Shown: piece after piece, positions 33,238-44,814 of the stretch
Position numbering within the stretch: position 1 is the stretch's first letter
Layout of the letters: the number at the start of each line of letters is the position of its first letter
Assembly (NCBI GenBank): GCA_036417435.1
Contig: JAZAQT010000387.1
Coordinates: forward strand, 124,001 to 188,000
Direction: 5' to 3'
DNA length: 64,000 nt
Source: Inia geoffrensis
Lineage: Eukaryota; Chordata; Mammalia; Artiodactyla; Iniidae
Translations under genes and position numbers: made by a program
The notes under the pieces: model-generated
Database searches by the model: none
Seen by the model: the letters and a program-made list of their open reading frames with translations, nothing else
What the model was told of the DNA's origin: nothing

Positions 33238-36200
33238 ATAGTAATAGGAACACACATATTGATATTTACCTTAAATATGAATGGATTAAATGCTCCAACC
33301 AAAAAACACAGGCTTGCTGGATACAAAAACAAGATCCATATATATGCTGTCTATAAGAGACCCATTTCAGACCGAGGGACACACTGAAAGTGAGGGGGTG
33401 GAAAAGGATATTCCATGCAAATGAAAATCAAAAGAAAGTTGGAGTAGCAATACTTATATCAGATAAAATAGACTTTAAAATAAAGAATGTTACAAGAGAC
33501 AAGGGAGGACACTACATGATGATCAAGGGATCAATCCAAGAAGAAGATACAACAATTATAAATATATATGTACCCAACATAGGAGCACCTTAATACATAA
33601 GGCAACTGCTAACAGCTGTAAAAGAGGAAATCAACAGTGACATAATGATGACAGGGGACTTTAACACTTTACTTACACCAATGGAGATCGTCCAGTCAGA
33701 AAATTAATAAGGAAACACAAGCTTTAAATGACACAATAGACCAAATAGATTTAATTGATATTTATAGGACATTCCATCCAAAAACAGCAGATTACACGTT
33801 CTTCTCAACTGCACACAGAACATTCTCCAGGATAGATCATATCCTGGGTCACAAATAAAGCCTCAGTAAATTTAAGAAAACTGAAATCATATCAAGCATC
33901 TGTTCTGACAACAAGGCTATGAGATTAGAAATCAATTACAGGGGAAAAAAAACGTAAAAAACACAAACACATGGAGGCTAAACAATACGTTACTAAATAA
34001 CCAAGGCATCAATGAAGAAATAAAAGAGGAAATCAAAAACTACCTAGACACAAACGACAACAAAAACATGGTGATCCAAAACCTATGGGATGCAGCAAAA
34101 GCAGTTCTAAGAGGGAAGTTTATAGCAATACAAGCCTACCTCAAGAAACAAGAAAAATCTCAAATAAACAATCTAACCTTACACCTAAAGGAACTAGAGA
34201 AAGAAGAACAAAACCCAAAGTTAGTAGAAGGAAAGAAATCATAAAGATCAGAGCAGAAATAAATGAAACAAAGAAAACAATAGCAAAGATCAATAAAACT
34301 AACAGCTGGTTCTTTGAGAAGATAAACAAAAATGATAAACCTTTAGCCTGACTCAAGAAAAAGAGGGAGAGGGCTTCCCTGGTGGCGCAGTGGTTGAGAG
34401 TCCTCCTGCCAATGCAAGGGACACAGGTTCGTGCCCTGGTCTATGAAGATCCCACATGCAGCGGAGCTGCTGTGCCTGTGAGCCATGGATGCTGAGCCTG
34501 CCCGTCTGGAGCCTGTACTCCACAACGGGAGAGGCCACAACAGTGAGAGGCCAGCGTACCACAAAAAAAAAGAAAGAAAGAAAAAGGGGGAGGGGACTCA
34601 AATCAATAAAACTAGAAATGAAAAAGGGGAAGTTGCAACAGACACCACAGAAATACAAAGCATCCTAAGAGACTACTACAAGCAACTCTATGCCAATCAA
34701 ATGGATAACTTGGAGGAAGTATACAAATTCTTAGAAAGGTATTACCTTCCAAGACTGAACCAGGAAGAAATAGAAAATAGGAACAGACCAATCACAAGTA
34801 ATGAAATTGAAACTGTGATTAAAAACCTTCCAACAGACAAAAGTCCAGAACCAGATGGCATCAGAGGTGAATTCTATCAAATATTTAGACAAAAGCTAAC
34901 ACCCAGCCTTCTCAAACTCTTCAGAACTTTACAGGGAAAGGAACACTCCTAAACTCATTCTATGAGACCACCATCACCCTGATACTAAAACCAGGCAAAC
35001 ATACTACAGAAAAAGAAAATTAGAGAACAATATCACTGATGAATATAGATGTAAAAATCCTCAACAAAATACTAGGAAACAGAATTAAACAACACATTAA
35101 AAGGACCATACACCATGATCAGGTGGGATTTATCCCAGGGATGCAAGGATTCTTCAATATACACAAATTAATCAATCTGATACACCATATTAACAAATTG
35201 TAGAAAAAAAAAATGACCATCCCAGTAGATGCAGGAAAAGCTTTTGACAAAATTCAACACACACTTATGATAAAAAGTCTCCAAAAAGTGGGCATAGAGG
35301 GAATCTACCTCAACATAATAAAGGTCGTATATGACAAACCCACATCAAACATCATTCTCAATGGTGTAAAACTAAAAGCATTTCTTCCAAGATCAGGAAC
35401 AATACAAGGATGTCCACTCTCACCACTATTATTCACATAGTTTTGGAAGTCTTAGACACAGGAGAGGAGAAAAAGAAATAAAAGGAATATAAATTTGAAA
35501 AGAACAAGTAAAGTTGTCACTGTTCGCAAATGACACGGTACTATACATAGTGCAGCCTAAAAATGCCACAGAAAACTACTAGAGCTAATCAATGAATTTG
35601 GTAAAGTTGCAGGATACAAAATTAATGCACAGAAATCTCTTGCATTCCTATACACTAACAATGAAAGATCAGAAAGAGAAATTAAGGAAACAATCCCTTT
35701 CACCATTGCAACAAAAAGAATAAAATATGTAGGAATGAACCTACCTAAGGAGGTAAAAGAGCTGTACTCAGAAAACTATAAGACACTGCTGAAAGAAATC
35801 AAAGATGATATAAACAGTTGGAGGTATAAACCATGTTCTTGAATTAGAAGAATCAATATTGTGAAAATGACTATACTACCCAAAGCAATATACAGATTCA
35901 ATGCAATCCCTATCAAATTACCAGTGGCATTTTCTACAGGACTAGAAGAAAAAAATCTTAAAATTTGTATGGAGACACAAAAGAACCCGAATAGACAAAG
36001 CAGTCTTGAGGGAAATTAAAAGAGCTGGAGAAAGCAGATTTCCTGACTTCAGACTATACTACAAAGCTACAGTAATCAAGATTATATGGTACTGGCACAA
36101 AAACAGAAATATAGATCAATGGAACAGGATAGAAAGCCCAGAGATAAACCTACGTACCTATGGCTAACTCATGTATGACAAAGGAGGCAAGGATATACAA

Positions 36201-37272
36201 TGGAGAAAAGACAGTCTCTTCAGTAATTGGTGCTGGGAAAACTGGACAGCTACATGTAAAAGAATGAAATTAGAACACTCCATAACACCATACACAAAAA
36301 TAAACTCAAAATGGATTAGAGATCTAATTGTAAGACCAGCCACTATAAAACTCTTAGAGGAAAACATAGGCAGAACACTCTATGACATAAATCACCACAA
36401 GATCCTTTTTGACCCACTTCCTTGAGAAATGGAAATAAAAACAAAAATAAACAAATGGGACCTAATGAAACTTACACGCTTTTGCACAGCAAAGGAAAAG
36501 ATAAGCAAGACGAAAAGACAACCCTCAGAGTGGGAGAAAATATGTTCAAATGAAGCAAATGACAAAGGATTACTCTCCAAAATTTACAAGCAGCTCATGT
36601 AGCTCAATATCACAAAAACAAACAACCCAATCTAAAAATGGGCAGAAGAACTAAATAGACATTTCTCCAAAGAAGATATACAGATTGCCAACAAACACAT
36701 GAAAGGATGCTGAGCATCACTAATCATTAGAGAAACGCAAATCAAAACTACAATGTGGTATCACCTCACAACAGTCAGAATGGCAATCATCAAAAAATCT
36801 ACAAACAATAAATGCTGGTGAGGCATTTATTGGAGAAAAGGAAACCCTCTTGCACTGTTGGTAGGAATGTAAATTGATATAGCCACTAGGGAGAACATTA
36901 TGGAGGTTTCTTTAAAAAAAAAAAAACAAAAAAACTAAAAATAGAAGTACCATACGCCCCAGCAATCCAACTGCTGGGCATTTACCCTGAGAAAATCATA
37001 ATTCAAAAAGAGTTATGTACAACATTGTTCATTGCAGCTCTATTTACAATAGCCAGGACATGGAAGCAACCTAAGTGTCCATCGACAGATGAATGGATAA
37101 AGAAGATCTGGCACATATATACAATGGAGTATTCCTCAGTCATAAAAAGAAACAAAACTGAGTTATTTGTAGTGAGGTGGATGGACTTAGAGTCTGTCCT
37201 ACACAATGAAGTAAGCCAGAAAGAGAAAAACAAAACAAATACCATATGCTAACACAGATATGTGGAATCTAA
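33238..37272 (+). pseudogene. L1 ORF2 (endonuclease/reverse transcriptase), broken
   Basis: Full span of ORF2 with the start codon mutated (ATA at 33,238, in the usual GTAATAGG context). Endonuclease pieces are at 33,390-33,593, the pre-RT piece at 34,485-34,952 (after a SINE at 34,371), and RT at 35,213-35,440 ending [11 protein letters not shown]. The active-site FADD region is altered: near 35,525 the DNA reads cgcaaatgacacggta, giving ANDT instead of ADDM. C-terminal pieces are at 36,171-36,425 and 37,025-37,252. Several frameshifts and stops are present. Confidence 0.92.
34371..34577 (+). mobile_element. CHR-type SINE inside L1 ORF2
   Basis: Head gggcttccctggtggcgcag, body ending gtaccac, and a tail of A plus (GAAA)n. 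It is flanked by the near-identical duplications agaaaaagagggagag (left) and agaaaaagggggagg (right). It inserted just before the pre-RT part of ORF2. Confidence 0.94.
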
Positions 37273-37647
37273 AGAAAAAAAGTTTATGAAGAACCTAGGG
37301 GCAGGACAAGATTAAGGACACAGACGTAGAGAAAGGACTTGGGGACACGGGGAGGGGGAAGGGTAAGCTGGGACGAAGTGAGAGAGTGGCATGGACATAT
37401 ATACATTACCAAATGTAACATCGATAGCTACTGGGAAGCAGCCACATGGCACAGGGAGATCAGCTCGGTGCTTTGTGACCACCCAATGGGTTGGGATATG
37501 GGGTGTGGAAGGGAGATGCAAGAGGGAGGGAATATGGTGATATATGTATATGTATAGCTCATTTCCTTTGTTATAAAGCAGAAACTAACGCTCCATTGTA
37601 AAGCAATTATACTCCAATAAAGATGTAAAAAAAAAAAAAAAAAAAAA

Positions 37648-38945
37648 GAAAGCCCAGAGATAAACCTACACACCTGTGGTCAACTAATCTATGAGAAAGG
37701 AGACAAGACTATACAATGGAGAAAAGACAGTCTCTTCAATCAGTGGTGCTGGGAAAAATGGACAGCTACATGTAAAAGAATGAAATTAGAACACTCTCTA
37801 ACACCACACAAAAAAATAAATTCAAAATGCATTAGAGGCCTAAATGTAAGACCGGACAGTAAAACTCTTAGAGAAAAACTTAGGAAGAATACTCTGACAT
37901 AAATCACAAAAAGATCTTTCTTGATCCACCTCCTAGTGTAATGCAATAAAAAAGAAAAATAAACAAATGGGACCTAATGAAACCTAAAAGCTTTTGCAAA
38001 GCGAAGGAAACTACAAACAAGACGAAAAGACAGCCCTCAGGATGGGAGAAAATATTTGCAAAACAGCTCATGCAGCTCAATATTAAAAAAAAAAAAAAAC
38101 AAACAACCTAATACAAAATGAGTAGAAGATCTAAATAGACATTTCTTCCAAGAAGACATAGAGATGGCCAAGAAGCAAATGAAACGCTGCTCAACATCAC
38201 TAATTATTAGAGAAATGCAAATCAAAACTACAATAAGGTATCACCTCATACCTGTTAGAATGGGCATCATCAGAAAATCTACAAACAACAAATGCTGGAG
38301 GGGCTGTGGAGAAAAGGAACCCTCTTCCGCTATTGGTGGGAATGTAAATTGATACAGCCACTATGGAGAACAGTATGGTGGTGCCTTAAAAAAACTAAAA
38401 ATAGAATTATCATAGGATCCAGCAATCCAACTACAGGGAATATACCCAGAGAAAACCATAAATCAAAAAGACACATTCACCACAATGTTCACTGCAGCAC
38501 TATTTACAAGAGCCAGATAATGGAAGCAACATAAATGCCCACAGACAGACGAATGGATAAAGATGTGGTACATATATAAAATGGAATATTATTCAGTCAT
38601 GAAAAGGAATGAAATTGGGTCATCTGTAGAGACGTCGATGGATCTAGAGACTGTCATACACAGTGAAGTAAGTCAGAAAGAGAAAAACAAATATTGTATA
38701 TTAATGCATATATGTGGAACCTAGAAAAATGGTACAGATGAACCGGTTTAGCAGGACAGAAACAGAGACACAGATGTAGAGAACAAACGTATGGACACCA
38801 AGGGGGAAAGCCATGGGTGGCTGGTGGTGGGATAAATTGGGAGATTGGGATTGACATGTATACACTTATATGTATAAATTAGATAACCAATAAGAACCTG
38901 CTGTATAAAAATATAAATAAAATTTTAAAAATAATAAATAATATT
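37648..38945 (+). mobile_element. 5'-truncated L1, plus strand
   Basis: Starts abruptly in late ORF2 (gaaagcccagagataaac) right after the poly(A) of the previous L1. It continues to an ORF2 end near 38,724 and a 3' UTR of a different subfamily (atggaacctagaaaaatgg, gttagca-type, ggtggtgggataaattggg), ending in AT-rich sequence near 38,945. ORF2 remnants are frameshifted. Either it was truncated at insertion or the upstream L1 landed in it and the 5' part was later lost. Confidence 0.9.
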
Positions 38946-39654
38946 TAAAAATAAAACAGAAGATAAGTTCTTCCCTTCGCATCAATGTATTTATATGAAT
39001 GAATTATTTCCATGCTTATATCTATAAATACAAAAAAGAGCAATAAAATCCACCTTGAACTAAAACTATAAAAAACAGAACCCACCAGGTATACAGAGGA
39101 AAACCTTATCGGTGCACTTGCTTCAGTGGTAAACAATTGTGAAGTTGGTCAGAGGTTGGGAATCGTCTCCCATGCAGCCAACAGCCACCCCCCCCACCCC
39201 CGCCCCGCAAGGAGCGCCCTCATTGCAAAGCTGGGGAAAAACGCCAAGGCGTCTGTGAGTAAATATGAGCTGAGCCTCAGGCCAGTTGCTGCTGTACTTG
39301 AAAGCCTACAGGAAGGGGCGTGGAGCCACACCAGCGACAGCAACCTGGCCGACTTAGTGCCTACAGGCCAACCAGGATGGTCGTGGCCCCGGACGCACTC
39401 CTGGAAGCTTTCCATTTCCCTGCCTGAGATACCCCTCCTGTCCCGGCCCCCAGTGCTTTTTTCCTTCCTCACCTCTGCCCGGGGAGAAATTCCAGCGGCA
39501 GGTATGGGTGACACATCCTCTTGTTTAGCACGTGGCAGCCTGGCAACTCCTGCAGAAAGTCCAGAAGGGTCCCACTCACACCGGGTCACCCACAGAGCCG
39601 TGGACCCTCACTCCCACCAGCCCAGCCCCGACACAGCTGACGGGGCAGAGAATG

Positions 39655-39706
39655 TGACGTCAGGCACAGCTGCAGCAGTTCTTGCTGCCTGGAGGAGTGT
39701 TTATAT
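39655..39706 (+). promoter_or_regulatory. Candidate promoter: CRE plus TATA-like box
   Basis: A perfect palindromic CRE, TGACGTCA, at 39,655-39,662 lies about 40 bp upstream of gtttatattgac (TATA-like, about 39,699-39,706), with CAGCTGCAGCAG E-box-like sequence between them. The spacing resembles cAMP-responsive vertebrate promoters and some LTRs. No downstream gene supports it. Confidence 0.35.
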
Positions 39707-40342
39707 TGACCTCAACCCAGGCACACCTGGGGAGAGCTGACCGGCAGGGTCAGGCTGCCCAGGTCAGCCAATTCTCTTCCCTCAGGGGCTCACAGCTGCA
39801 GAAAATGGACCTTGCTGAACCGGCCAGGTCCAAGGAACAGGTGTGGGCTCCTGAGAGTCAGGATAGACAAGGGGTTGCAGCTCTGGCTTCTTTTCTAATC
39901 ATTTTATCTGGCCCATGAGTGGGAGACAACTTCAAGAAAACCCTCTCCTAATGAGAGGACCCCAGGAGTCAGGGAGAGGAGGGGTGGTGGGTGGGGACAG
40001 AGTCCTGGTGTCCCGGATGCAGTGGAAGTCTCTGGAAGACGAGGCGGAGGGAGGCCGCACAGAGTGACGCCCAGAGTCACAGACCTGTCGGGGCTGCTGT
40101 TTGTTAGTTCAAGTCCTTCTCTGAGGTGCTCTGTGTCAGCTCTGACCGACAGGCGAGCTGGGGGTGCTCTACAATGAGGGCTATGGGCACGGTTCCTGTG
40201 TGCCCAGCCCTGCCGGTGTACCTGCCCAAGGGAGCTTCATACCCGTGGAGGGGCGTGCCCAGGAGAGCCCCGTGGGCTGCTGGGTACCTACACAGGTGAG
40301 CTCCATATACTGGGATTGGCCTGACCACGAGAGTCCCGTGGG

Positions 40343-40367
40343 CTACTGGGTACCTGGTACCCAGTAG
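40343..40367. repeat. Perfect 12-bp inverted repeat
   Basis: ctactgggtacc and its exact complement ggtacccagtag are separated by a single t. The left arm echoes a near-identical stretch about 70 bp upstream (gctgctgggtacctacac, about 40,278-40,295), so a short duplication with inversion produced it. It sits just before the retroviral pol homology. Confidence 0.9.
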
Positions 40368-40379
40368 CAGGACAGTTAG

Positions 40380-41340
40380 TGAAGCCATCGAGGATATACA
40401 TCCAGTAGTGCTTAATTCCTGGACCCTGCTGGTCATTCTACCATCCACGAAGACATGGTATTCTGAATTCGAGTTAGATGATGCCTTCTTCTGTATTCCA
40501 TTAGTCCCAGAGTCACAAGAAATTTTGGTTTGTGATTGGAAGGACTCAACATACAACGAAGACAATATTGCTGGGACCGTCCTGCCCCAAGGGCTCAAAA
40601 ATTCCCACACCACCTTTGGGGAAAGTTAACGAAAACCTAAAAGATCTACCTCTGGAGAACGGAGGCCTCCATCAATATGCAGACAACATTCTGATCGCCA
40701 GCCCTATTAAGGAGGCCTCTGAACCACCTAGCCAATAAAGTATAGAAGGTGTCCAAGAAAAAGGCTTAAATATCACAGACTAAGGTGAGCTGCCTGGACT
40801 TCATTCTCACAGAAGGTTGGAGAAGCCCATCCCAGGAAAGGGAAGAAGCCATCTGCAGCCTTACCCCTTCTAAAACTAGAAGACAGCTTAGGGGTTCCTG
40901 GGGAGGTCGGGGTTTGCTGCATCTGGATCCCTAACTACAGTCTAATAGCTGGGCCTCTATATGAAACATTGAAAGGAAAAGATGATGATCCTTTCGAATA
41001 GAATCCAGAAGCAGTCTTTCAAGAATGAAAAGAGCAGTTAATTCAGATCCTTGCCCTGGACCTCCCTAATTTAGCTAAACCCTTTGACCTTTACATTCCC
41101 GGTCAAAGGTGAATCGCCCTTGGAGTATGAGTGCAAAAACTGGGACCACTAGAACTGGAACAACTCAAGTATGCCATCCAGGTAGGAGAAGCTATGGTCA
41201 CCAAGGGCTTGGCCAGCCGCCCAATCCGGCCAGGATACTGGAGGTATCTAAAAACCTGGAAATCAGCAGCCCGCAAGGCCAGCTCCCTCCTAAGGGAAAA
41301 CGACCCCATGTGGTTATCCTAACCACCCAGTATGCCCTGA
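40380..41340 (+). pseudogene. Class I endogenous retrovirus pol relic (RT, decayed downstream part)
   Basis: Remnant of a gammaretrovirus-like polymerase. In the read frames, 40,408-40,629 and 40,532-40,738 match the RT fingers/palm: a D-DAFF-IPL segment, an LPQG segment and the active-site box, which reads YADN where the family has Y-x-D-D. Farther on, the connection/RNase H part is recognisable only in patches (about 40,890-41,140) because of stops and frameshifts. The catalytic box change and the many stops rule out activity. gag and protease are not recognisable upstream. It is an old germline copy. Confidence 0.8.
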
Positions 41341-41559
41341 AGTTGCAGGGATCACTCCGTGGGCACACTGACCTCGAGTGAGGAGGAGGCCCTCCAACTC
41401 CAACCTTCAGAGGGACAACCAGGGGCAACGGGCCCCCATGACGACTCGTGTGACCATCACTTGAACTGGAGCTTCTCTCAGAAAACAAGAAGTGTGTGCC
41501 CCAAAAGAGCAGACTGCTGCTTCCAGGACTTACTGCACCCAGAGGGGAACAAATAAGCT

Positions 41560-41830
41560 TGGCAGTGGAAACGTCGATAATGCTTTCACCATAGAAAAGC
41601 CTACAGGCACCGCGGTGAGGGCGGCCAATGAGACCGGCTGGACTCCTGGCTACTTCAAAAGGCCGTTGACTCAGTGGCCGTCATGGTCCTGGATCACCAC
41701 CGGCCCTGGACTATCTGGGAGTTGAGCAGGCAGGGCTCTGACACCTGGTGCTCTTTGTACGTAAATTCAGGGCCCTAATTGAAGAAAGTGCAGACTACTG
41801 GTCAGAGCATCTAGGCTGAGAGAAACCGTC
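41560..41830 (+). pseudogene. Endogenous retrovirus envelope TM fragment
   Basis: A short plus-strand stretch resembles the transmembrane envelope subunit of class I retroviruses: an AVDSVAVMVLDHH-like helix followed by the region that normally leads into the Cys motif. The expected cysteines are not clear and the frame shifts at about 41,725. Fusion peptide, SU and the membrane anchor are not recognisable. It follows the pol relic after only about 200 bp, so most of env has been deleted. Confidence 0.6.
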
Positions 41831-42189
41831 AGCCTAAGGTGGCCGAACAAATGTGGGGCGGGGTAAAACCGGCTCTCCCCAGCGTCTCTGCACGTGTCTT
41901 TCCTGGACCCTTAAAGGTTAGAATCTATAACACTTCCAGTGCTGGCCCTCAGGCATACGAGCAGTGAGGCAGGAGGCTTGGGGACAATCAACCTTACCTG
42001 GAGGCTTCTGGAGAGAAGTTCTGCCCCTCCCCCCCCCCAGGGAGGAGGACTCCCAACTCAGCATGAAGTAGTTACAGAAGAGGGGTCTGCACCCTCAGTG
42101 CCCCAAGAATGAGGAATGGGACAAAAGGCAGAGGAGGGGTTTGTCACCGACAAAGCCCTTGAAAAATTCCTGGGAGATAAAAATACATC

Positions 42190-42615
42190 TGGGCAATAAA
42201 ATAAAGTCTAACCTTTTTTTCCTTTGTGCTTTGTCTAATTTCACTTGCTCCTAGGTTTCCACATGCAGAGGTCCCACACCCGGCACTTCAGACCCGATTT
42301 TCTAGTGCAAAATGGCTGGGCCCACACCTCAGCTCACGGGGCCCCTGTGCACACTCCACGACATAGAGCCTGAGCTACAGCTAACCCGGCCCTCGAGAGC
42401 TCCGCCCCCTCCCTCCCGCTGATGCTGACGGGATCCCTACACAGCAGCCCGGCCCACAGCCCACGGGGTAGTGCACGCTCTCACCTCTCCATTCTCTGAT
42501 TAAAATATGAAGTTTCCTTTGCTTCTGAACCAAACTCAGCCTCGATCTGTTGGCTCCAATGACACTGGGCAGGGGGGCCCTTGTTGGGGTCCACTCTGGA
42601 GGATCAGTAACAGAA
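42190..42615 (+). repeat. Candidate 3' LTR of the endogenous retrovirus
   Basis: Downstream of the env remnant is a GC-rich block (42,240-42,480) followed by ctgattaaaatatgaagttt, which resembles an R region with a variant polyadenylation signal, then a C/T-rich tail ending gggcccttgttggggtcc. The order fits U3-R-U5, but no second LTR copy is visible in the window, so the ends cannot be set. Confidence 0.45.
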
Positions 42616-42769
42616 ATTGAGAACATTGTAACTTCAGTGAACAGATGTGTGAGCCAAACTGTAATTAACATAGAACAGTGTATAAGGCTCGGGTAAAATA
42701 AGATGCTTCTAAAACTTCCGTTTGTTATTTCCCTCACTTTATTATAAGCAAGGTCAGTGGAGTGTTATT

Positions 42770-42865
42770 GTCTTATTTGTCAGGTCAAGCTTAGAGAAAT
42801 TAAGTGACTGTTTTCCAAGGATGTACATCTAATGGTCTTGGCTGAAGCTTCAATCTTCTTTTGAA
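42770..42865 (+). mobile_element. MIR SINE core fragment
   Basis: The stretch containing ttagagaaattaagtgactg resembles the conserved MIR core, diverged and short. Flanking bases 42,616-42,769 and 42,866-42,935 hold nothing I recognise. Confidence 0.45.
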
Positions 42866-42939
42866 TGCTTTTCCATTGAAAATGATACCATTCTTTCAGA
42901 TCCCCCATTTCTGAGGAATATAAAATCTTGTAACTTATT

Positions 42940-43125
42940 TTTACCAAAGGGGAAAGGGGCGGGGAGGGATAATTTAAGATTTTAGGATTAACACATACAC
43001 AGTGCTATGTATAAAATGGATAATCAACAAGGGCCTACTGTATAACACAGGGAACTACACTCAATATTTTGTAATAACCTATAAAGGGAAAGAATCTGGA
43101 AAAAATAGATACCTATATCTACATC
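42940..43125 (+). mobile_element. L1 3' UTR fragment
   Basis: Recognised by ggataatcaacaagggccta, followed by ctgtataacacagggaac and cctataaagggaaagaatct, standard L1 3'-end sequence, plus strand. The 43,126-43,309 interval that follows is unassigned. Confidence 0.85.
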
Positions 43126-43309
43126 ATCTACCAAGGCCAGATAAAATGTAACTTAAGGGAGGCCAATGGTGACCGCTTCTGACCCTCAATCATCTGAAGC
43201 TTGGACTCTGCCTACTGCCCAAGGCCCTTCATGAACATACATGCATGTACCCATAGCTTAAAACTTCCCCAGTTTTAGGTTTCTGGGAGACACGGATTTG
43301 GAAAGATGT

Positions 43310-44814
43310 CTGGTGTTCCCCTTACTTGCAGTGGAGGGACCCTTCCTACTGCTGAAGCATGCCTGTCACACCCAGAGGATGGTACACCTTCTGATCGGGA
43401 AGAGTTTGGAAAAGGCACCTCATCTCCTCATCTCTAGGTGTTCGGATTTCCCCCACCAGCCTCTTTCTGAACAATCTCCCCACTTAACGAAGTCAGCACT
43501 TTCAACATCCAGTTTCGCACAGCTTGGAATTTGTCCGGAGGATGAAGGGGAAGGGGGAGAACCATGAGAGACAAGCCCTAGGTGTTTGGACAGGAAAATG
43601 CCACTTTAATTCCCATTTAGTAAGAGGAATTAACCAAAGGTTCACCTTGCCCCGGAACCAGAATAGGGCTTGAAGAAATCCTGCTGCTTTGTTGCTAGAT
43701 CTCAAAGAAACAAGTTGAAAAATGGAGGTCAGGAGCACTGCAATTCACAAAACTGCAGGGTTTAAAATGATACCTATCACCGAAAAATGTCTTCAGGTAA
43801 GTCATGGAAAAGGATTTTAACGAAAGGCAGAATTGCAGGAAAGGAATTTCAAGAGGTAGATTGAACTAGCCATTAAAGCACATGAAAAAGCGGCTGAACT
43901 TCACCAATAACGCAGTTGGCCAAAAAGGGCTGGCAATGCAAATCAACACTACAAAGATGTATCAATTCGAATCAGTCAGAAGGGCTATCCTCACAAAATG
44001 TAAAAAACAGAAATGCAGGACAGGGCTTGGAGAAAATGGAACCCTGCTACACTGATGGTGGGAATGTAAATTGCCAACGGCCAGGTTTCAAGAAGTGTAT
44101 TCTGTTTCCTACAAAATTTAAAAAACAGAGATACAGAGCATATGACACTTGCATTCATGCGTGTATATCCTTTGAAAACCAAAACTCTACAGGACACAAG
44201 CACCCCAAAGTTTAGTGCTGCTCTGTTTACAAGGGCCTCGAACTGGATACAACATAAATGTCCTTGGGGAAGAAAAATGGATAAAGAAGAAGTGGTACTT
44301 ACAGACAAAGGAATATACCTCAGCCAGGTAATCAATGAAATATGGCCAGTTGGAGTAACTCGTGTGGACTTAGGTATGATCATTCTAAGTGACCTAAGTC
44401 AGACAGAAAAAAGAGACTTATCATGAGATATCACTTACAGGTGGAATCTAAAAATGGCTACACATGAACTAAATTACAAAACAGAAACAGTCACACATTT
44501 AGAAACCACACTTATGGCTGCTAAAGGTGAAAGGTGGGGTGGAGTGAGGCATAAACCATGAGGTTGAAATTAGCACAGATATGGTTCCAAACCAAATAGC
44601 TAATGGACAAGACCTACTCTATAGCTCAAAGAACTGGACTCACAACACTCTAGTCACTGGAAAAGAATATATACGACTGGTAAGGATCTAAAAAAAGAAT
44701 TTATTGAGGTCTCTCAGTAAGTGAATCAAGAAGATGTACAGCAACAGGAAACACAACGCTGAAAACCAGCTGTACCCTATTATAAAAATAAATTAAAAAA
44801 AAAATAAAGGACAA
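43310..44814 (+). repeat. 1.64-kb satellite family, unit 1
   Basis: First of three tandem units sharing the landmark ctgatcgggaagagtttgg (43,394, 45,075, 46,715). Unit layout: an extra roughly 300-bp 5' segment, a non-L1 segment homologous to that of the 1.2-kb family (for example aaaatgatacctatcaccga against aaatgacacctgccctcaaa), then an L1 3' end to the A-rich tail near 44,810. The mariner-like palindrome of units 2 and 3 is reduced here to ttggccaaaaagggc at 43,916. Confidence 0.8.

Larger units (their letters stand above)
31460..37647 (+). mobile_element. Near full-length L1 (LINE-1), plus strand
   Basis: Order: 5' UTR (to 32,039), ORF1 (32,040-33,178), ORF2 (33,238-37,272), 3' UTR and a poly(A) run of about 20 ending near 37,647. 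The exact 5' end is unclear. It has two SINE insertions (32,293 and 34,371). Sequence resembles the cetartiodactyl L1 lineage of the minus-strand copy at 16,486 but with a different 5' UTR type. No target-site duplication was found. Confidence 0.93.
39126..40379. other. GC-rich region of unknown origin
   Basis: This stretch differs sharply in base composition from the AT-rich L1 flanks, with several CpGs. A 204-residue plus-strand frame (39,126-39,740) and a 146-residue minus-strand frame (39,149-39,589) overlap. Both are Ser/Pro/Gly/Arg-rich and neither resembles a known protein, so they are probably consequences of GC content. A C-rich tract at 39,187-39,209, a perfect CRE (39,655-39,662) and a TATA-like box (about 39,699-39,706) are present. 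It could be the 5' part or LTR of the retrovirus that follows, or a fragment of a host promoter. Confidence 0.45.

Noticed and set aside
39126..39740. 204-codon plus-strand frame as a new gene
   Set aside because: An overlapping 146-codon minus-strand frame exists in the same GC-rich stretch. Composition is Ser/Pro/Gly-rich with no domain, and there is no supporting splice or polyadenylation context.
40380..42615. Intact or recently active retrovirus
   Set aside because: Stops and frameshifts throughout, altered RT active-site box, most of env and all of gag missing, and no LTR pair.
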